From Micromonospora yasonensis (lineage in GTDB: Bacteria > Actinomycetota > Actinomycetes > Mycobacteriales > Micromonosporaceae): a stretch of DNA of 36,275 bases. The notes below the pieces were generated by a model, which worked only from the letters and a program-made list of their open reading frames with translations, searched no databases and had not been told where the DNA came from. Position 1 is the stretch's first letter; every line of letters starts with the position of its first letter. Below are positions 1-8,038 of the stretch, one piece after another. Position numbers and translations under genes: made by a program. Location: assembly GCF_026013475.1 (NCBI RefSeq), contig NZ_JAPDPH010000053.1, positions 1 to 36,275 on the forward strand. The letters are read 5' to 3'.

Positions 1-513
1 GCCGCGGGACTGGTCGCCACCGGCAGCCACATCGTCGCGGTCGCCGTCGACCGGCCACCGACGCCCGGCCGCAACTGGGTCTACTATCCGGACCCCGACG
101 TGCCCTTCCACCGGGTGACCCACCTGTCCAACTACTCCCCCCACGTCACCCCTCGGCCCGGGCAGACCCTGCTGCTCACCGAGACCTCCACCTCGGCCCA
201 CCGGCCGGTCCCGGCCGACACCATCGCCGCCCGGGTGCTCGCCGGTCTCCGTCGGGTCGGCCTGATCGAGGACCGCGACCGGGTGCTGGGCGTCTGGCGG
301 TCCACCCACCGCCGGACGTACCCCGTCCCCACCCTCGGCCGGGACGCCGCGCTGGACGTCGTGCAACGCTGGCTGGCCGGGCGGGACATCGTCTCCACCG
401 GCCGCTTCGGCGGGTGGCGGTACGAGGAGGGCAACATGGACCACGCCGTGGCGGCCGGCTTCCGGTTCGCCGACCGGGTGGCCACCGGAGCGAGCCGGGA
501 GGCGACCCGATGA
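1..513 (+). CDS. FAD-dependent amine-oxidoreductase-like protein, C-terminal part
   Basis: The reading frame is open from base 1 to the TGA at 511-513, so only the last 170 residues are present. The C-terminal segment GRFGGWRYEEGNMDHAVAAG resembles the flavin-contacting end of protoporphyrinogen-oxidase and UDP-galactopyranose-mutase-like flavoproteins, in which a GR-(F/Y)-G-x-(W/Y) turn and a following N/D-M-D-x-(A/S) helix approach the FAD. The N-terminal dinucleotide-binding fold lies outside the window, so the substrate cannot be named. The stop overlaps the start of the next gene in an ATGA, which implies translational coupling to the dihydropteroate-synthase homologue. Family assignment at the level of FAD-dependent oxidoreductase is fairly good; anything finer would be a guess. 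Confidence 0.7.
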   Translation, partial: AAGLVATGSHIVAVAVDRPPTPGRNWVYYPDPDVPFHRVTHLSNYSPHVTPRPGQTLLLTETSTSAHRPVPADTIAARVLAGLRRVGLIEDRDRVLGVWRSTHRRTYPVPTLGRDAALDVVQRWLAGRDIVSTGRFGGWRYEEGNMDHAVAAGFRFADRVATGASREATR

Positions 514-1346
514 GGCTGAGAATGGGCGGCCAGGAGTACGACCTCACCCACCGGGCTCTGGTCATGGGCATCCTGAACCGTACCCGCGATTCCTTCTACG
601 ACGCCGGACGGCACTACGACCTGGACGCGCTGCTGTGCCGCGCCGCGGAGCTCGTCGCCGGCGGCGCCGACGTGCTCGATGTCGGCGCCCGGGCCGGCGG
701 CGTCGGCGTCCGGGAGGTCACCGTCGAGCAGGAGCGGGACCTGGTCGTCGAGACCGTCGTCGCGCTGCGGGAGCGCTTCGACGTCCCGGTGTCCGTCGAC
801 ACCCGCCACGGTGCCGTGGCGGCGGCCGCGTTCGCCGCGGGAGCGGCCCTGGGCAACGACATGAGCGGCTTCCGCGACCCGGACTACCTCCCGGCGGTGG
901 CCGCCGCGGACGCCGCCGCAGTGGCCACCCACATCCGGCTGCCACCCGGCGTCCCGGATCCCGATCCGGTCTACCACAACGTGGTGACGGACGTCCGGAC
1001 GGCGCTGGCCGGGCTCGTCGACCGGGCGCTGCGGGCCGGCGTCCATCCGGACTCCGTCATCGTCGACCCCGGACTGGACCTCGGCAAGACCTGGCAGCAG
1101 TCGGTGGAGCTGCTCGCCGGCACGGACCGGTTCACCACGTTGGGCCGTCCGGTCCTGGTCGCCGCGTCGCACAAGATCTTCCTCGGCCGCCTGCTGGGTC
1201 TGGACAAGGACGAACGGGCCCCGGCCACCGTCGCGGCCTGCGCCCTCGGCGTCCACCTGGGGGCCCGGGTGGTCCGGGTGCACGACGCGGCGGGTGCGCG
1301 GCAGGCCGTGGATCTCGCGACCGCGCTCGTTCGCGCATCGGCCTGA
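510..1346 (+). CDS. FolP2-like dihydropteroate synthase homologue
   Basis: The protein has 278 residues, normal for the DHPS TIM barrel. Barrel landmarks are in order: VMGILNRTRDSFYDAG (residues 18-33), GADVLDVG (52-59), SVDTRHG, NDMSG, DPGLDLGKT, a HKIFLG segment and VRVHD. Several canonical active-site signatures are altered. The usual NVTPDSFSDGG loop reads NRTRDSFYDAG, the STRPG loop that contacts p-aminobenzoate is replaced by ARAGG, and the SRK motif near the C-terminus reads SHK. From memory, the NRTxDSFYD and KAG/RAG variants are typical of mycobacterial FolP2, which lacks DHPS activity, so I do not call this folP. I chose ATG 510 because it overlaps the upstream stop as ATGA; a start at 414 would lie deep in the previous gene. 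Function is probably not classical folate synthesis. Confidence 0.78.
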   Translation: MRLRMGGQEYDLTHRALVMGILNRTRDSFYDAGRHYDLDALLCRAAELVAGGADVLDVGARAGGVGVREVTVEQERDLVVETVVALRERFDVPVSVDTRHGAVAAAAFAAGAALGNDMSGFRDPDYLPAVAAADAAAVATHIRLPPGVPDPDPVYHNVVTDVRTALAGLVDRALRAGVHPDSVIVDPGLDLGKTWQQSVELLAGTDRFTTLGRPVLVAASHKIFLGRLLGLDKDERAPATVAACALGVHLGARVVRVHDAAGARQAVDLATALVRASA

Positions 1347-1415
1347 ACTCGTGTCCCAGGCGCTCCGTCACCGCTGGTCGGAATGCCGGCCGCCGGAGCG
1401 GGTAGGGATCAACCC

Positions 1416-1601
1416 ATGACGAATCCGATCCAGCTGCAGAAGTACCTCCGCGGTATCGACTATCCGGTCGACAAGCGGACGCTGGTGCGGCATGCCCGGG
1501 ACAACGGCGCGGACGCCACGGCGATCCGTACGCTGGAGAGCCTGCCGGCGGACCGCTTCAACTCACCGAACGACGTCAGCGAGGCGTTCGGACACCGTTG
1601 A
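1416..1601 (+). CDS. DUF2795 family small protein
   Basis: This is a 61-residue protein starting at ATG 1416. It shows the DUF2795 pattern: a YLRGIDYPVDKRTLVRHARDNGA segment, an LESLPADRF segment and a final SPNDVSEAFG. Proteins of this family are short, cytoplasmic and of unknown function, often found near stress-related genes in actinomycetes. The upstream stretch GGTAGGGA is a modest ribosome-binding site. The gene converges on the formate dehydrogenase operon, and its stop codon sits in a hairpin shared with that operon's end. The family match is confident; the role is not known. Confidence 0.8.
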   Translation: MTNPIQLQKYLRGIDYPVDKRTLVRHARDNGADATAIRTLESLPADRFNSPNDVSEAFGHR

Positions 1602-1620
1602 CGCCGGTTCACGCCGGCGT
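1601..1620. terminator. Bidirectional terminator hairpin between convergent genes
   Basis: ACGCCGG (1601-1607) and CCGGCGT (1614-1620) form a 7-bp perfect stem with a six-base loop. It overlaps the DUF2795 stop codon on the left and the NrfD-type subunit stop (1609-1611) within the loop. There is no T-run, as is usual for actinomycete terminators. Its position between two convergent transcripts suggests that it serves both. Confidence 0.5.
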
Positions 1621-2655
1621 TGCCGGGGCGTGCTCGCGCTGCGGCACCACCGTGTACTTCGGGTCCGCCGCCGACGCGGTGCCCGCATGGAAGTAGCCGA
1701 ACTTGGTCAGTGCGGACTCGGCGGCCAACGCCAGTCCCCCGGCCACACCCAGCGTGCGGCTCCGCCGGACCGCCGACGCCGTCAGCAGCGCGATCCCCGC
1801 CCCCGCACACCAGCGGGAGGCCCGGAGCAGCCGACCCGAACGGCCCTTGGTCAGCGGCTCGGCCAGCATGCCGAGGCGGCGGTGGACGGCCCGGTCGAGG
1901 AGCTGCGCCGCGACCGACCCGGCGATGCCCGCGATCCGGGCCGGCGCCGCCTCGCTCGTCGGGGAGGCCGCGGCCACCAGGCCACCGGCCGCGGCGAGGG
2001 CGCTCGCGCCGAACAGGTACGGCAGTTCCCGGTACGCGCCGTGCCAGGCGGGTACGGCGGTGTTGGCGATCAGGGCACCGGTGTACGTGGTCACCGCAGG
2101 TGCGATGGCCGTGGCGGCCAGCCTGCTGGGCCGGGCCAGCCGCCCGACCAGGTCCGCCCAACGGCGGGGCAGCAGGCCCGACACCTCGTCGAGCGCGGCG
2201 ACCGCCACCAGCGGGCTGAGGCCGCTGAGCAGCCAGGTGCCGATCGACATCGGTGAGGTCGGCTTGACGACGCGCAGCATGTGCACGAAGCGCTCGGGCT
2301 TGCCGAGATCGGCGATCAGGACGGCGAGCGACAGCCCGGTCGCACCGGCGGAGACGAGCCGGGCGGCGCGGCGCATGTCCGGTCGTCCGGTGAGGTCGGC
2401 GCCGGCAGCCAGCAGGGTGGCACCTCCGGCGGCCCCGCCGAGGAAGAGGTAGCCGGCGATGTTGTGGGCCTTCCACACGGGCGGCTTGATGACCGCCCGA
2501 CCGTAGTAGGACCGGAACTCGGCCGGCGGCACGACCTCGCCGCCGCGGCCCGGGCGTCGGCCGCCTCGCGAGCCGATCAGCGCGTCTCGTCCCGGCGCGA
2601 CCCGGTGCAGCCCGTCCCGGCGTACCTCGGTGCCGGACGGCGGCCCGGCGGTCAC
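1609..2655 (-). CDS. NrfD/PsrC-type membrane subunit of formate dehydrogenase
   Basis: The 348-residue protein starts at GTG 2655, overlapping the beta-subunit stop as GTGA. After a polar N-terminus of about 50 residues, it carries the NrfD signature around KAHNIAGYLFLGGAAGGATLLAAGADLTG, then about eight hydrophobic segments, including LSLAVLIADLGKPERF, a conserved quinone-site-like motif of the family, and MSIGTWLLSGLSPLVAVAAL. NrfD/PsrC proteins anchor molybdopterin oxidoreductases to the membrane and pass electrons to or from the quinone pool without haem. Here it replaces the b-type cytochrome found in E. coli FDH-N. It is the last gene of the operon and ends in the shared terminator. Confidence 0.85.
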   Translation of the reverse strand: MTAGPPSGTEVRRDGLHRVAPGRDALIGSRGGRRPGRGGEVVPPAEFRSYYGRAVIKPPVWKAHNIAGYLFLGGAAGGATLLAAGADLTGRPDMRRAARLVSAGATGLSLAVLIADLGKPERFVHMLRVVKPTSPMSIGTWLLSGLSPLVAVAALDEVSGLLPRRWADLVGRLARPSRLAATAIAPAVTTYTGALIANTAVPAWHGAYRELPYLFGASALAAAGGLVAAASPTSEAAPARIAGIAGSVAAQLLDRAVHRRLGMLAEPLTKGRSGRLLRASRWCAGAGIALLTASAVRRSRTLGVAGGLALAAESALTKFGYFHAGTASAADPKYTVVPQREHAPATPA

Positions 2656-3662
2656 CGGCGGGCTCCCGCGAACGCCGCCAGCGCGGTGGCCGCCACCCCG
2701 ACCGCCGCGATCACGGCGTGCCGCCACATCGCCGGCAGGTCCCGGGTCGTCACGACCGGGTCGGGCGGGAAGCCGTACACCTCGGGCTCGTCGAGCAGCA
2801 GGAAGAACGCTCCCGTGCCGCCGACGCCGTCGTCCGGGTCGGCACCGTACAGCCGGGCCTCGACCACCCCGGCGTCGTGCAGTTGTTCGACGCGGTGGGC
2901 GGCGCGCTCGCGCAGCTCGTCCACGGGGCCGAACTGGATGGAATCGGTGGGGCACGCCTTCGAACAGGCGGGCTCCTGCCCGACGGACAGCCGGTCGTAG
3001 CACAGGGTGCACTTCCACACGCGGCCGTCGTCCTTGCGCTGGTCGATCACCCCGTACGGGCAGGCGGGCACGCAGTAACCGCAGCCGTTGCAGATGTCCT
3101 CCTGCACCACCACGGTGCCGAACTCGGTCCGGAACAAGCTGCCGGTGGGGCACACGTCCAGGCAGGCGGCGTGCGTGCAGTGCTTGCACACGTCGCTGGC
3201 CATAAGCCAGCGCAACTCGGTGCGCCCGTCCGCGGTGACCGGCTGCGCGGGTCCACCGTCCGGGCTCGGCCCGAGTCGGGTCGCGCCGGTCTCGGAGCCG
3301 AGCCGGGCGCCGTGCTGGTCGCCGAGTCCGGCCGCGACGACCTGCGCGTTGCGGGCCGCCGAGGACGGTCCGACCGGCATGAGGGCGACGGCGTTGTTCT
3401 GCCGGCCGAGCGGGCGGTCCTGCTCGATGAAGGCCACGTGCCGCCAGGTGTCGGCGCCCAGCATGCCGGTGTTGTCGTACGACATGCCGAGCAGCGAGAG
3501 ACCGTCGTCCGGGATGAGATTCCATTCCTTGCAGGCCACCTCGCACGCCTTGCAGCCGATGCACACCGAGGTGTCGGTGAAGAACCCCATCCGTGGTGGC
3601 GGCTGCGGGTAGCCCGAGTCCCGGGCCGGGTCCTCGCGCCCCTCCAGCAGGTTGTCGGTCAT
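2652..3662 (-). CDS. fdhB: Formate dehydrogenase beta subunit, four [4Fe-4S] clusters
   Basis: The protein has 336 residues. It carries four ferredoxin-type Cys groups: CIGCKACEVAC (residues 34-44), CKHCTHAACLDVCP, CNGCGYCVPACP and CTLCYDRLSVGQEPACSKACP. This matches FdnH/FdoH-type subunits that carry electrons from the molybdenum/tungsten alpha subunit to the membrane. A single C-terminal hydrophobic helix (about residues 313-333) provides the membrane anchor expected for the family. An insert of about 60 residues lies between the first and second Cys groups and is rich in Gly/Pro, as in other actinomycete versions. The start ATG overlaps the alpha stop (ATGA), and its stop overlaps the next gene, so the three subunits are translationally coupled. 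Confidence 0.9.
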   Translation of the reverse strand: MTDNLLEGREDPARDSGYPQPPPRMGFFTDTSVCIGCKACEVACKEWNLIPDDGLSLLGMSYDNTGMLGADTWRHVAFIEQDRPLGRQNNAVALMPVGPSSAARNAQVVAAGLGDQHGARLGSETGATRLGPSPDGGPAQPVTADGRTELRWLMASDVCKHCTHAACLDVCPTGSLFRTEFGTVVVQEDICNGCGYCVPACPYGVIDQRKDDGRVWKCTLCYDRLSVGQEPACSKACPTDSIQFGPVDELRERAAHRVEQLHDAGVVEARLYGADPDDGVGGTGAFFLLLDEPEVYGFPPDPVVTTRDLPAMWRHAVIAAVGVAATALAAFAGARR

Positions 3663-6600
3663 CCGGATTTACCGAGCCTCTCGGTGGTGCGGTGTGTCGT
3701 GCCGGTCGTGGCGCTGATGCCCGCCCGCCGCTGGTACTCCTCGACCAGCCGCCGGCGGTCGGGGCCCCGGGGTCGGCGGCCCGGCCGGATGTCGCAGGTC
3801 AGGGCCTTGACCTCCTGGATGTGCACGTCGGGGTCGAGGGCCATGTGGGTGAGGTCGTTGGCGGAGTCGCCGGTGGTGATGCCGTTGCGCCCCCAGTGGT
3901 ACGGCAGCCCGACCTGGTGGACGATCCGGTCGTGCACGCGTACCGGCACCATCCGGTCGGTGACCAGGACCCGGGCCTCGATGGCGGCGCGGGCGGTGAC
4001 GATGGTCGCCCAGCCGAGGTGGTCCAGCCCGGCCGTGTCGGCCAGCTCCGGGGAGACCTCGCAGAACATCTCGGGTTGCAGCTCGGACAGGTACGGCAGC
4101 CACCGGCTCATCCCGCCGGCCGTGTGGTGCTCGGTGAGCCGGTACGTGGTCAGCACGTACGGGAAGACCGCACTGCCGGGCTCGCCGCCGCTGGCGGTGG
4201 TACGGGTCGACGTCGCGCCACCGGCTCAGCTGCCTTGCCGGGTTTCGCTGCTGTCCGTAGAGCAGGTTCGGTACCGGCGACTCCTGCGGCTCGTAGTGCG
4301 TCGGCAGCGGCCCGTCGGACAGCCCCGCGGGCACGTAGAGCCAGCCTTTCCCGTCCGCCTGCATGATGAACGGGTCGATGCCGGACAGGGCGTCCTGCCG
4401 CTTCGCGCCCTCGGGCGGCCGGTAGTCCGGCGGCTTCGTCGGCTGGAAGTCCGGTACGTCGTGGCCGGTCCACTTCCCCTTCTCGGCGTCCCACCACACG
4501 TACGCCTTCCGCTCGCTCCACGGCCGGCCCTCCGGGTCGGCGGAGGCGCGGTTGTACAGCAGGCGGCGGTTCGCCGGCCAGGCCCAGCCCCACTCGGGCG
4601 CCACCCAGTTCTGCTCGGTGTGCGGCTTGCGCCGGGCCGTCTGGTTCACCCCGTCGGCGTACGCGCCGCAGTAGATCCAGCAGCCGCAGGCGGTGGAGCC
4701 GTCGTCGGAGAGTTACTCGTACGTCGACAGGCAGGAACCGTCCGCCTGCCGGCCGTTGATCTCCTGCAGCACCTCCTCGGCGCTGGGCTCCTGCTGCGCG
4801 CCGGAGGTGGAGTAGCTCCAGTTCAGGTCGAGGACGGGGCGGTCCCGCTCCGCGGTCGAACCGGCCAGCTTCGCCCGGATCCGCCGGCCCAGGTGGTACC
4901 AGAACCACAGGTCGCTGCGGGCGTCGCCGGGCGGGTCCACCGCCTTGTGGTGCCACTGCAGCATCCGCTGGGTGTTGGTGAAGCTGCCGTCCTTCTCGGT
5001 GTGCGCGGCCGCGGGCAGGAAGAAGACCTCCGTCCCGATGGCCTCCGTCCGCAGCTCGCCGGACTCGATCTCCGGGCCGTCCTTCCACCAGGTGGCGCTC
5101 TCGATCATTGAGAAGTCCCGGACGACCAGCCAGTCGAGGTTCGCCATGCCGAGCCGTTGCGCCCGGGCGTTGGCCGATCCGACGGCGGGGTTCTGCCCGT
5201 TGAGGAAGTAGCCCTTGCAGGTGCCGTCGAGTTGCGCCTGCACGGTCTGGTACGTGCTGTGGTCGCCGGTGATGCGTGGCAGGTAGTCGAAGCAGAAGTC
5301 GTTGTCGGCGGTGGCCGCGTCCCCCCAGTACGCCTTGAGCAGGCTGACCGCGTAGGCGCGCATGTTGCCCCAGTAGCCGGTGTCGGCGGAGTCGTCGGCG
5401 ACGTACTCGTCCAGGCTGCCGTGCGAGTCCGGGTGCGGCATCGGCAGGTAACCCGGCAGCAGGTTGTAGAGCGTGGGGATGTCGGTGCTGCCCTGGATGC
5501 TGGCGTGACCCCGTAGGGCCATGATCCCCCCGCCGGGCCGGCCGATGTTGCCCAGCAGCAGTTGCAGCACCGAGGCGGCCCGGATGTACTGCACGCCGAC
5601 GGTGTGCTGGGTCCACCCCACGGCGTAGGCCCAGGCGGTGGTCCGGTCGCGGTGGGAGTTCTCGGTCACCGCGCGGGCCAGTTGCCGGAAGAGTTCCTCC
5701 GGGATGCCGCAGATCGTCGCCACCTGCTCCGGCGTGTAGCGGCGGTAGTGGCGCTTGAGCAACTGGAAGACGCACCGCGGGTGTTCCAGGGTCTCGTCCC
5801 GGCGAAGGTTGTGCAGGTCCGTCAGCGACGCGCCATGGCTGCCGTGCTCGTGGCCCCGTTCGGTCGCGTGCCGCTGGTACGACCGCTGGGTGCCGGCCTC
5901 CCGCGCCTCCTTCGCACCCTGCTGCCGCTTGCCGGCCGCGCTCGCCACGCGGACGCCCTCGTACTGCCAACTGTCCGTGGAGTAGCTCGCGGTGTCGTCC
6001 CGCCAGCCGGAGAAGAGCCCGTCGAGGTCCTCGGTGTCCTTGAAGTCCTCGTTGATGATCGTCGCCGCGTTGGTGTAGTTGACCACGTACTCACGGAACT
6101 CGAGACCGTTGCCGAGCACGTAGTTGATCAAGCCGCCGAGCAGCGCGATGTCGGTACCGGCCCGGATCGGCACGTGCAGGTCCGCCAGCGCCCCGGTCCG
6201 GGTCAGCCGAGGGTCGATGTGGATGAGGGTGGCGCCGCGCGCCTTCGCCTCCATGACCCACTGGAAGCCCACCGGATGGCACTCGGCCATGTTCGAGCCC
6301 TGCAGGACGATGCAGTCGGAGTTCTGCAGATCCTGCTGGAACGTGGTGGCGCCGCCGCGACCGAACGAGGTTCCCAGACCGGGAACGGTGGAGGAGTGTC
6401 AAATCCGGGCCTGGTTCTCGATCTGCACCGCGCCCAGCGCGGTGCCGAGTTTCTTGATCAGGTAGTTCTCCTCGTTGTCGAGGGTCGCCCCGCCGAGTGC
6501 CGCGATACCCATCGTGCGGCGTAGCCGCCGGCCCTGATCGTCGCGGTCGGTCCAGGTCTGCGCCCGGGTCGCGATGACCCGGTCGGCGATCATGCCCATC

Positions 6601-6980
6601 GCCGTGTCGAGGTCGAGGTCCTCCCACTCGGTCCCGTGCGGCCGGCGGTAGCGCACCCGCGTCTCCCGCAGCGGGTTGGTGACCAACTGCTTGGTGGCGG
6701 CGCCCTTCGGGCACAGCCGGCCTCGGCTCACCGGCGACGCCGGGTCCCCCTCGATCTGGACGACCTGCTCGTCCTTGACGTAGACCAGCTGCCCGCAACC
6801 CACCGCACAGTAGGGGCAGACGCTGGCAGCTACCCGGTCGGCGGTGGCGATGCGGGGCGTCAGCGCGTCGGTACGGCCGGATCGGGCGGCGGCGCCGCGA
6901 CCGAGCCGGTCGCCCCCGCCGACTGCGGCGAGGGCCTGCCGCAGCACAGGCCACGGCAGAAACGTCTCCCGAAGTCCCAT
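3659..6980 (-). pseudogene. fdhA: Selenocysteine formate dehydrogenase alpha subunit, interrupted by a stop and a frameshift
   Basis: The reading runs over about 1,107 codons in three stretches. N-terminal residues C55, C58, C62 and C90 bind a [4Fe-4S] cluster. After EN-QARI comes a UGA codon (6401-6399, residue 194), followed by HSSTVPGLGTSFGRGG. Homologues have Cys or Sec here as the Mo/W ligand, and a SECIS hairpin follows, so this UGA should encode selenocysteine. The same frame continues through molybdopterin domains (MEAKARGATLIHIDPR, GWTQHTVGVQYIRA) to an in-frame TAA at 4715-4713, within a region still conserved on both sides (STYE-stop-LSDDGSTACGCWIYCG), where homologues have a sense codon. 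At about 4191-4204 a one-base shift is needed to reach the C-terminal MopB-binding part (FPYVLTTYRLTEHHTAGGMSR). No twin-arginine signal is visible. Either the gene is recently inactivated or the sequence has errors at two points; the neighbouring subunits are intact. Confidence 0.88.
6370..6401 (-). promoter_or_regulatory. UGA selenocysteine codon with SECIS hairpin
   Basis: On the minus strand the UGA is at 6401-6399. Exactly 12 nt later a hairpin begins: stem GTTCCC (6386-6381), loop GGTCT (6380-6376), stem GGGAAC (6375-6370). The E. coli fdhF and fdnG SECIS elements also have a GGUCU apical loop, with 18 nt between UGA and the loop; here the distance is also 18 nt. This element recruits the SelB elongation factor with Sec-tRNA. 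It lies within coding sequence, so the stem also encodes VPGLGT. Confidence 0.88.
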
Positions 6981-6998
6981 GGCACCCCCGACCGCCGC

Positions 6999-7247
6999 GT
7001 GATCGGTGACCCGGACCCGACCGACGGCGGCCGGCTGCGGATGCGGGCGTTCGACGACCAGGGCGGATACGGCGAGATGCGGGCAAGCGTCGACGAGGCC
7101 GGTGTCTGGACGTTCACCGGGGACACGATGCGCGCGATGTTAACCATCGACTCGGGCGGCAAGACGATGGCCGCGAAGTGGGAGCGCTCGCCCGACGGCG
7201 CAACCTGGGTGGACTGGATGGACATGGAGTTCGCCCGCGAAGCGTGA
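6999..7247 (+). pseudogene. Remnant or truncated small protein, DUF1579-like C-terminus
   Basis: From GTG 6999 there are 82 codons with good coding character: GGRLRMRAFDDQGGYGEMRASVDEAG, then VWTFTGDTMRAMLTIDSGGKTM and WERSPDGATWVDWMDMEF. The pattern of beta strands ending in W-x-x-W-M-D-M resembles the C-terminal half of small lipocalin-like or DUF1579-type proteins, which are normally about 140-160 residues. The N-terminal half is missing: only 18 bases separate this start from the divergent formate dehydrogenase start at 6980, leaving no room for a promoter. I read it as a 5'-truncated gene left by a rearrangement. It could instead be a short functional protein, but no ribosome-binding site was seen. 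Confidence 0.45.
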
Positions 7248-7279
7248 GCGCCAGCGCCGGGGCCCGCGGGGCTGATCAC

Positions 7280-7304
7280 GTTGGTTCCCTCACCGCCCGG
7301 GTAA
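7280..7304 (+). promoter_or_regulatory. Possible SigB/SigF-type promoter
   Basis: GTTG (7280-7283) and GGGTAA (7299-7304) are separated by 15 nt, resembling the stress-sigma pattern GTTT-N14-16-GGGTAT of actinomycetes. It lies 40 nt upstream of the small acidic protein gene at 7344. The -35 match is imperfect, so this is tentative. Confidence 0.3.
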
Positions 7305-7343
7305 GCGTTCGGCGACCCCGTCCAACGCCAGGGGGAGGCGGAG

Positions 7344-7580
7344 ATGGAATATCAACAGTCCGACATCGAGGTCGTCTACCGACGCGGTGACTGGCACAGC
7401 TGGGGCGACATCGTGCAGTGGCTCGAGCGCGGGCTCAGCCGCGACCAGCAGGCGGACAACGAGCTCAGCGAGGCGGAATCGCGGCAGTTGCTGGACGATT
7501 TCCGCACGCTCGACCGGCAGGGCAAGCGCTTCACCGACGATCCTGCCCGCGCCTACCGGGAACTGCAGTCCATCCATTGA
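7344..7580 (+). CDS. Small acidic hypothetical protein
   Basis: The 78-residue soluble protein starts at ATG 7344 behind the purine-rich ribosome-binding site GGGGGAGGCGGAG. It is rich in Asp, Glu, Gln and Arg, with predicted helices in the second half (LSEAESRQLLDDFRTLDRQG) and no signal peptide or membrane segment. I do not recognise a named family. It is followed 13 bases later by the Rho-N-like protein, with the strong site AGGAGGA between them, so the two are probably co-transcribed. Small proteins of this kind are often induced under desiccation or osmotic stress in actinomycetes, but nothing in the sequence proves that here. Confidence 0.7.
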   Translation: MEYQQSDIEVVYRRGDWHSWGDIVQWLERGLSRDQQADNELSEAESRQLLDDFRTLDRQGKRFTDDPARAYRELQSIH

Positions 7581-7593
7581 CCCAGGAGGAACC

Positions 7594-7812
7594 ATGGCAC
7601 GCGACCTTGCCGAGATGACCACCGGCCAGCTGCGCGAGCAGGCCGAACGGGCCGGTATCAAGAACACCGACCAGATGACCAAGGACGACATGATCCAGGC
7701 GCTGGGCGGGACAGCGAACGCCAACCGGGGCGGCGGCCAGCGGCAGAAGGACCCGCGCCCGCAAGGGGTCAGCCCGCGGGACTACAAGAACATCCCGGGC
7801 AACCAGACCTGA
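7594..7812 (+). CDS. Rho-N/SAP-like small protein
   Basis: The 72-residue protein starts at ATG 7594, six bases after a strong AGGAGGA site. Residues 6-39 (EMTTGQLREQAERAGI, then KNTDQMTKDDMIQAL) form the two-helix pattern of the Rho termination factor N-terminal or SAP-like domain, which binds nucleic acid or acts as a small scaffold. The remaining tail is basic, Gly/Gln/Pro-rich and probably disordered, which also suggests contact with nucleic acid. It is the second gene of a two-gene unit and is followed by hairpins that can end transcription. The domain call is reasonable; the biological role is unknown. Confidence 0.75.
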   Translation: MARDLAEMTTGQLREQAERAGIKNTDQMTKDDMIQALGGTANANRGGGQRQKDPRPQGVSPRDYKNIPGNQT

Positions 7813-7819
7813 CCGGTCC

Positions 7820-7840
7820 ACCACCCATCCGCCGGGTGGT
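7820..7840 (+). terminator. Terminator-like hairpin after the small-protein pair
   Basis: ACCACCC (7820-7826) and GGGTGGT (7834-7840) form a perfect 7-bp stem with a 7-nt loop, starting eight bases after the stop of the Rho-N-like gene. No T-run follows. Confidence 0.5.
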
Positions 7841-7854
7841 TCGCCATTGCCCGG

Positions 7855-7896
7855 ATGCCGGTGCGGTCCGTGTGGACGCACCGGCATTCCGGTGCG
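7855..7896 (+). terminator. Two mutually exclusive strong hairpins
   Basis: Segment ATGCCGGTGCG (7855-7865) is perfectly complementary to CGCACCGGCAT (7877-7887), with further TCC/GGA pairing inside after one bulged G. The same middle segment CGCACCGG (7877-7884) is also perfectly complementary to CCGGTGCG (7889-7896) across a four-base loop. The two structures cannot coexist. It may simply be a second terminator; the three-segment layout is also that of an attenuator. Confidence 0.45.
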
Positions 7897-8038
7897 CGGG
7901 CTCGCAACGCGCATCTCAGCACAGCATGTCGACCGCGATCCGGGTGGACGGTCGTCCGCCTTTCCGTCCCTTCGTACGGCGATGCGCGTCCTGCTCCCGA
8001 CGTCACCGAGTGGTTCGGCCGGCACGGCATGAGCAGCG

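Noticed and set aside
4713..4715. Reading the TAA in the formate dehydrogenase gene as another recoded codon
   Set aside because: Only UGA is used for selenocysteine (and UAG for pyrrolysine). No recoding of UAA within such genes is known, and no conserved Cys/Sec belongs at this position.
4150..5970. Long minus-strand frame within the formate dehydrogenase alpha gene
   Set aside because: It is an alternative frame of the alpha coding sequence. It bridges the TAA position but encodes Arg/Gly/Pro-rich sequence with no similarity to the family.
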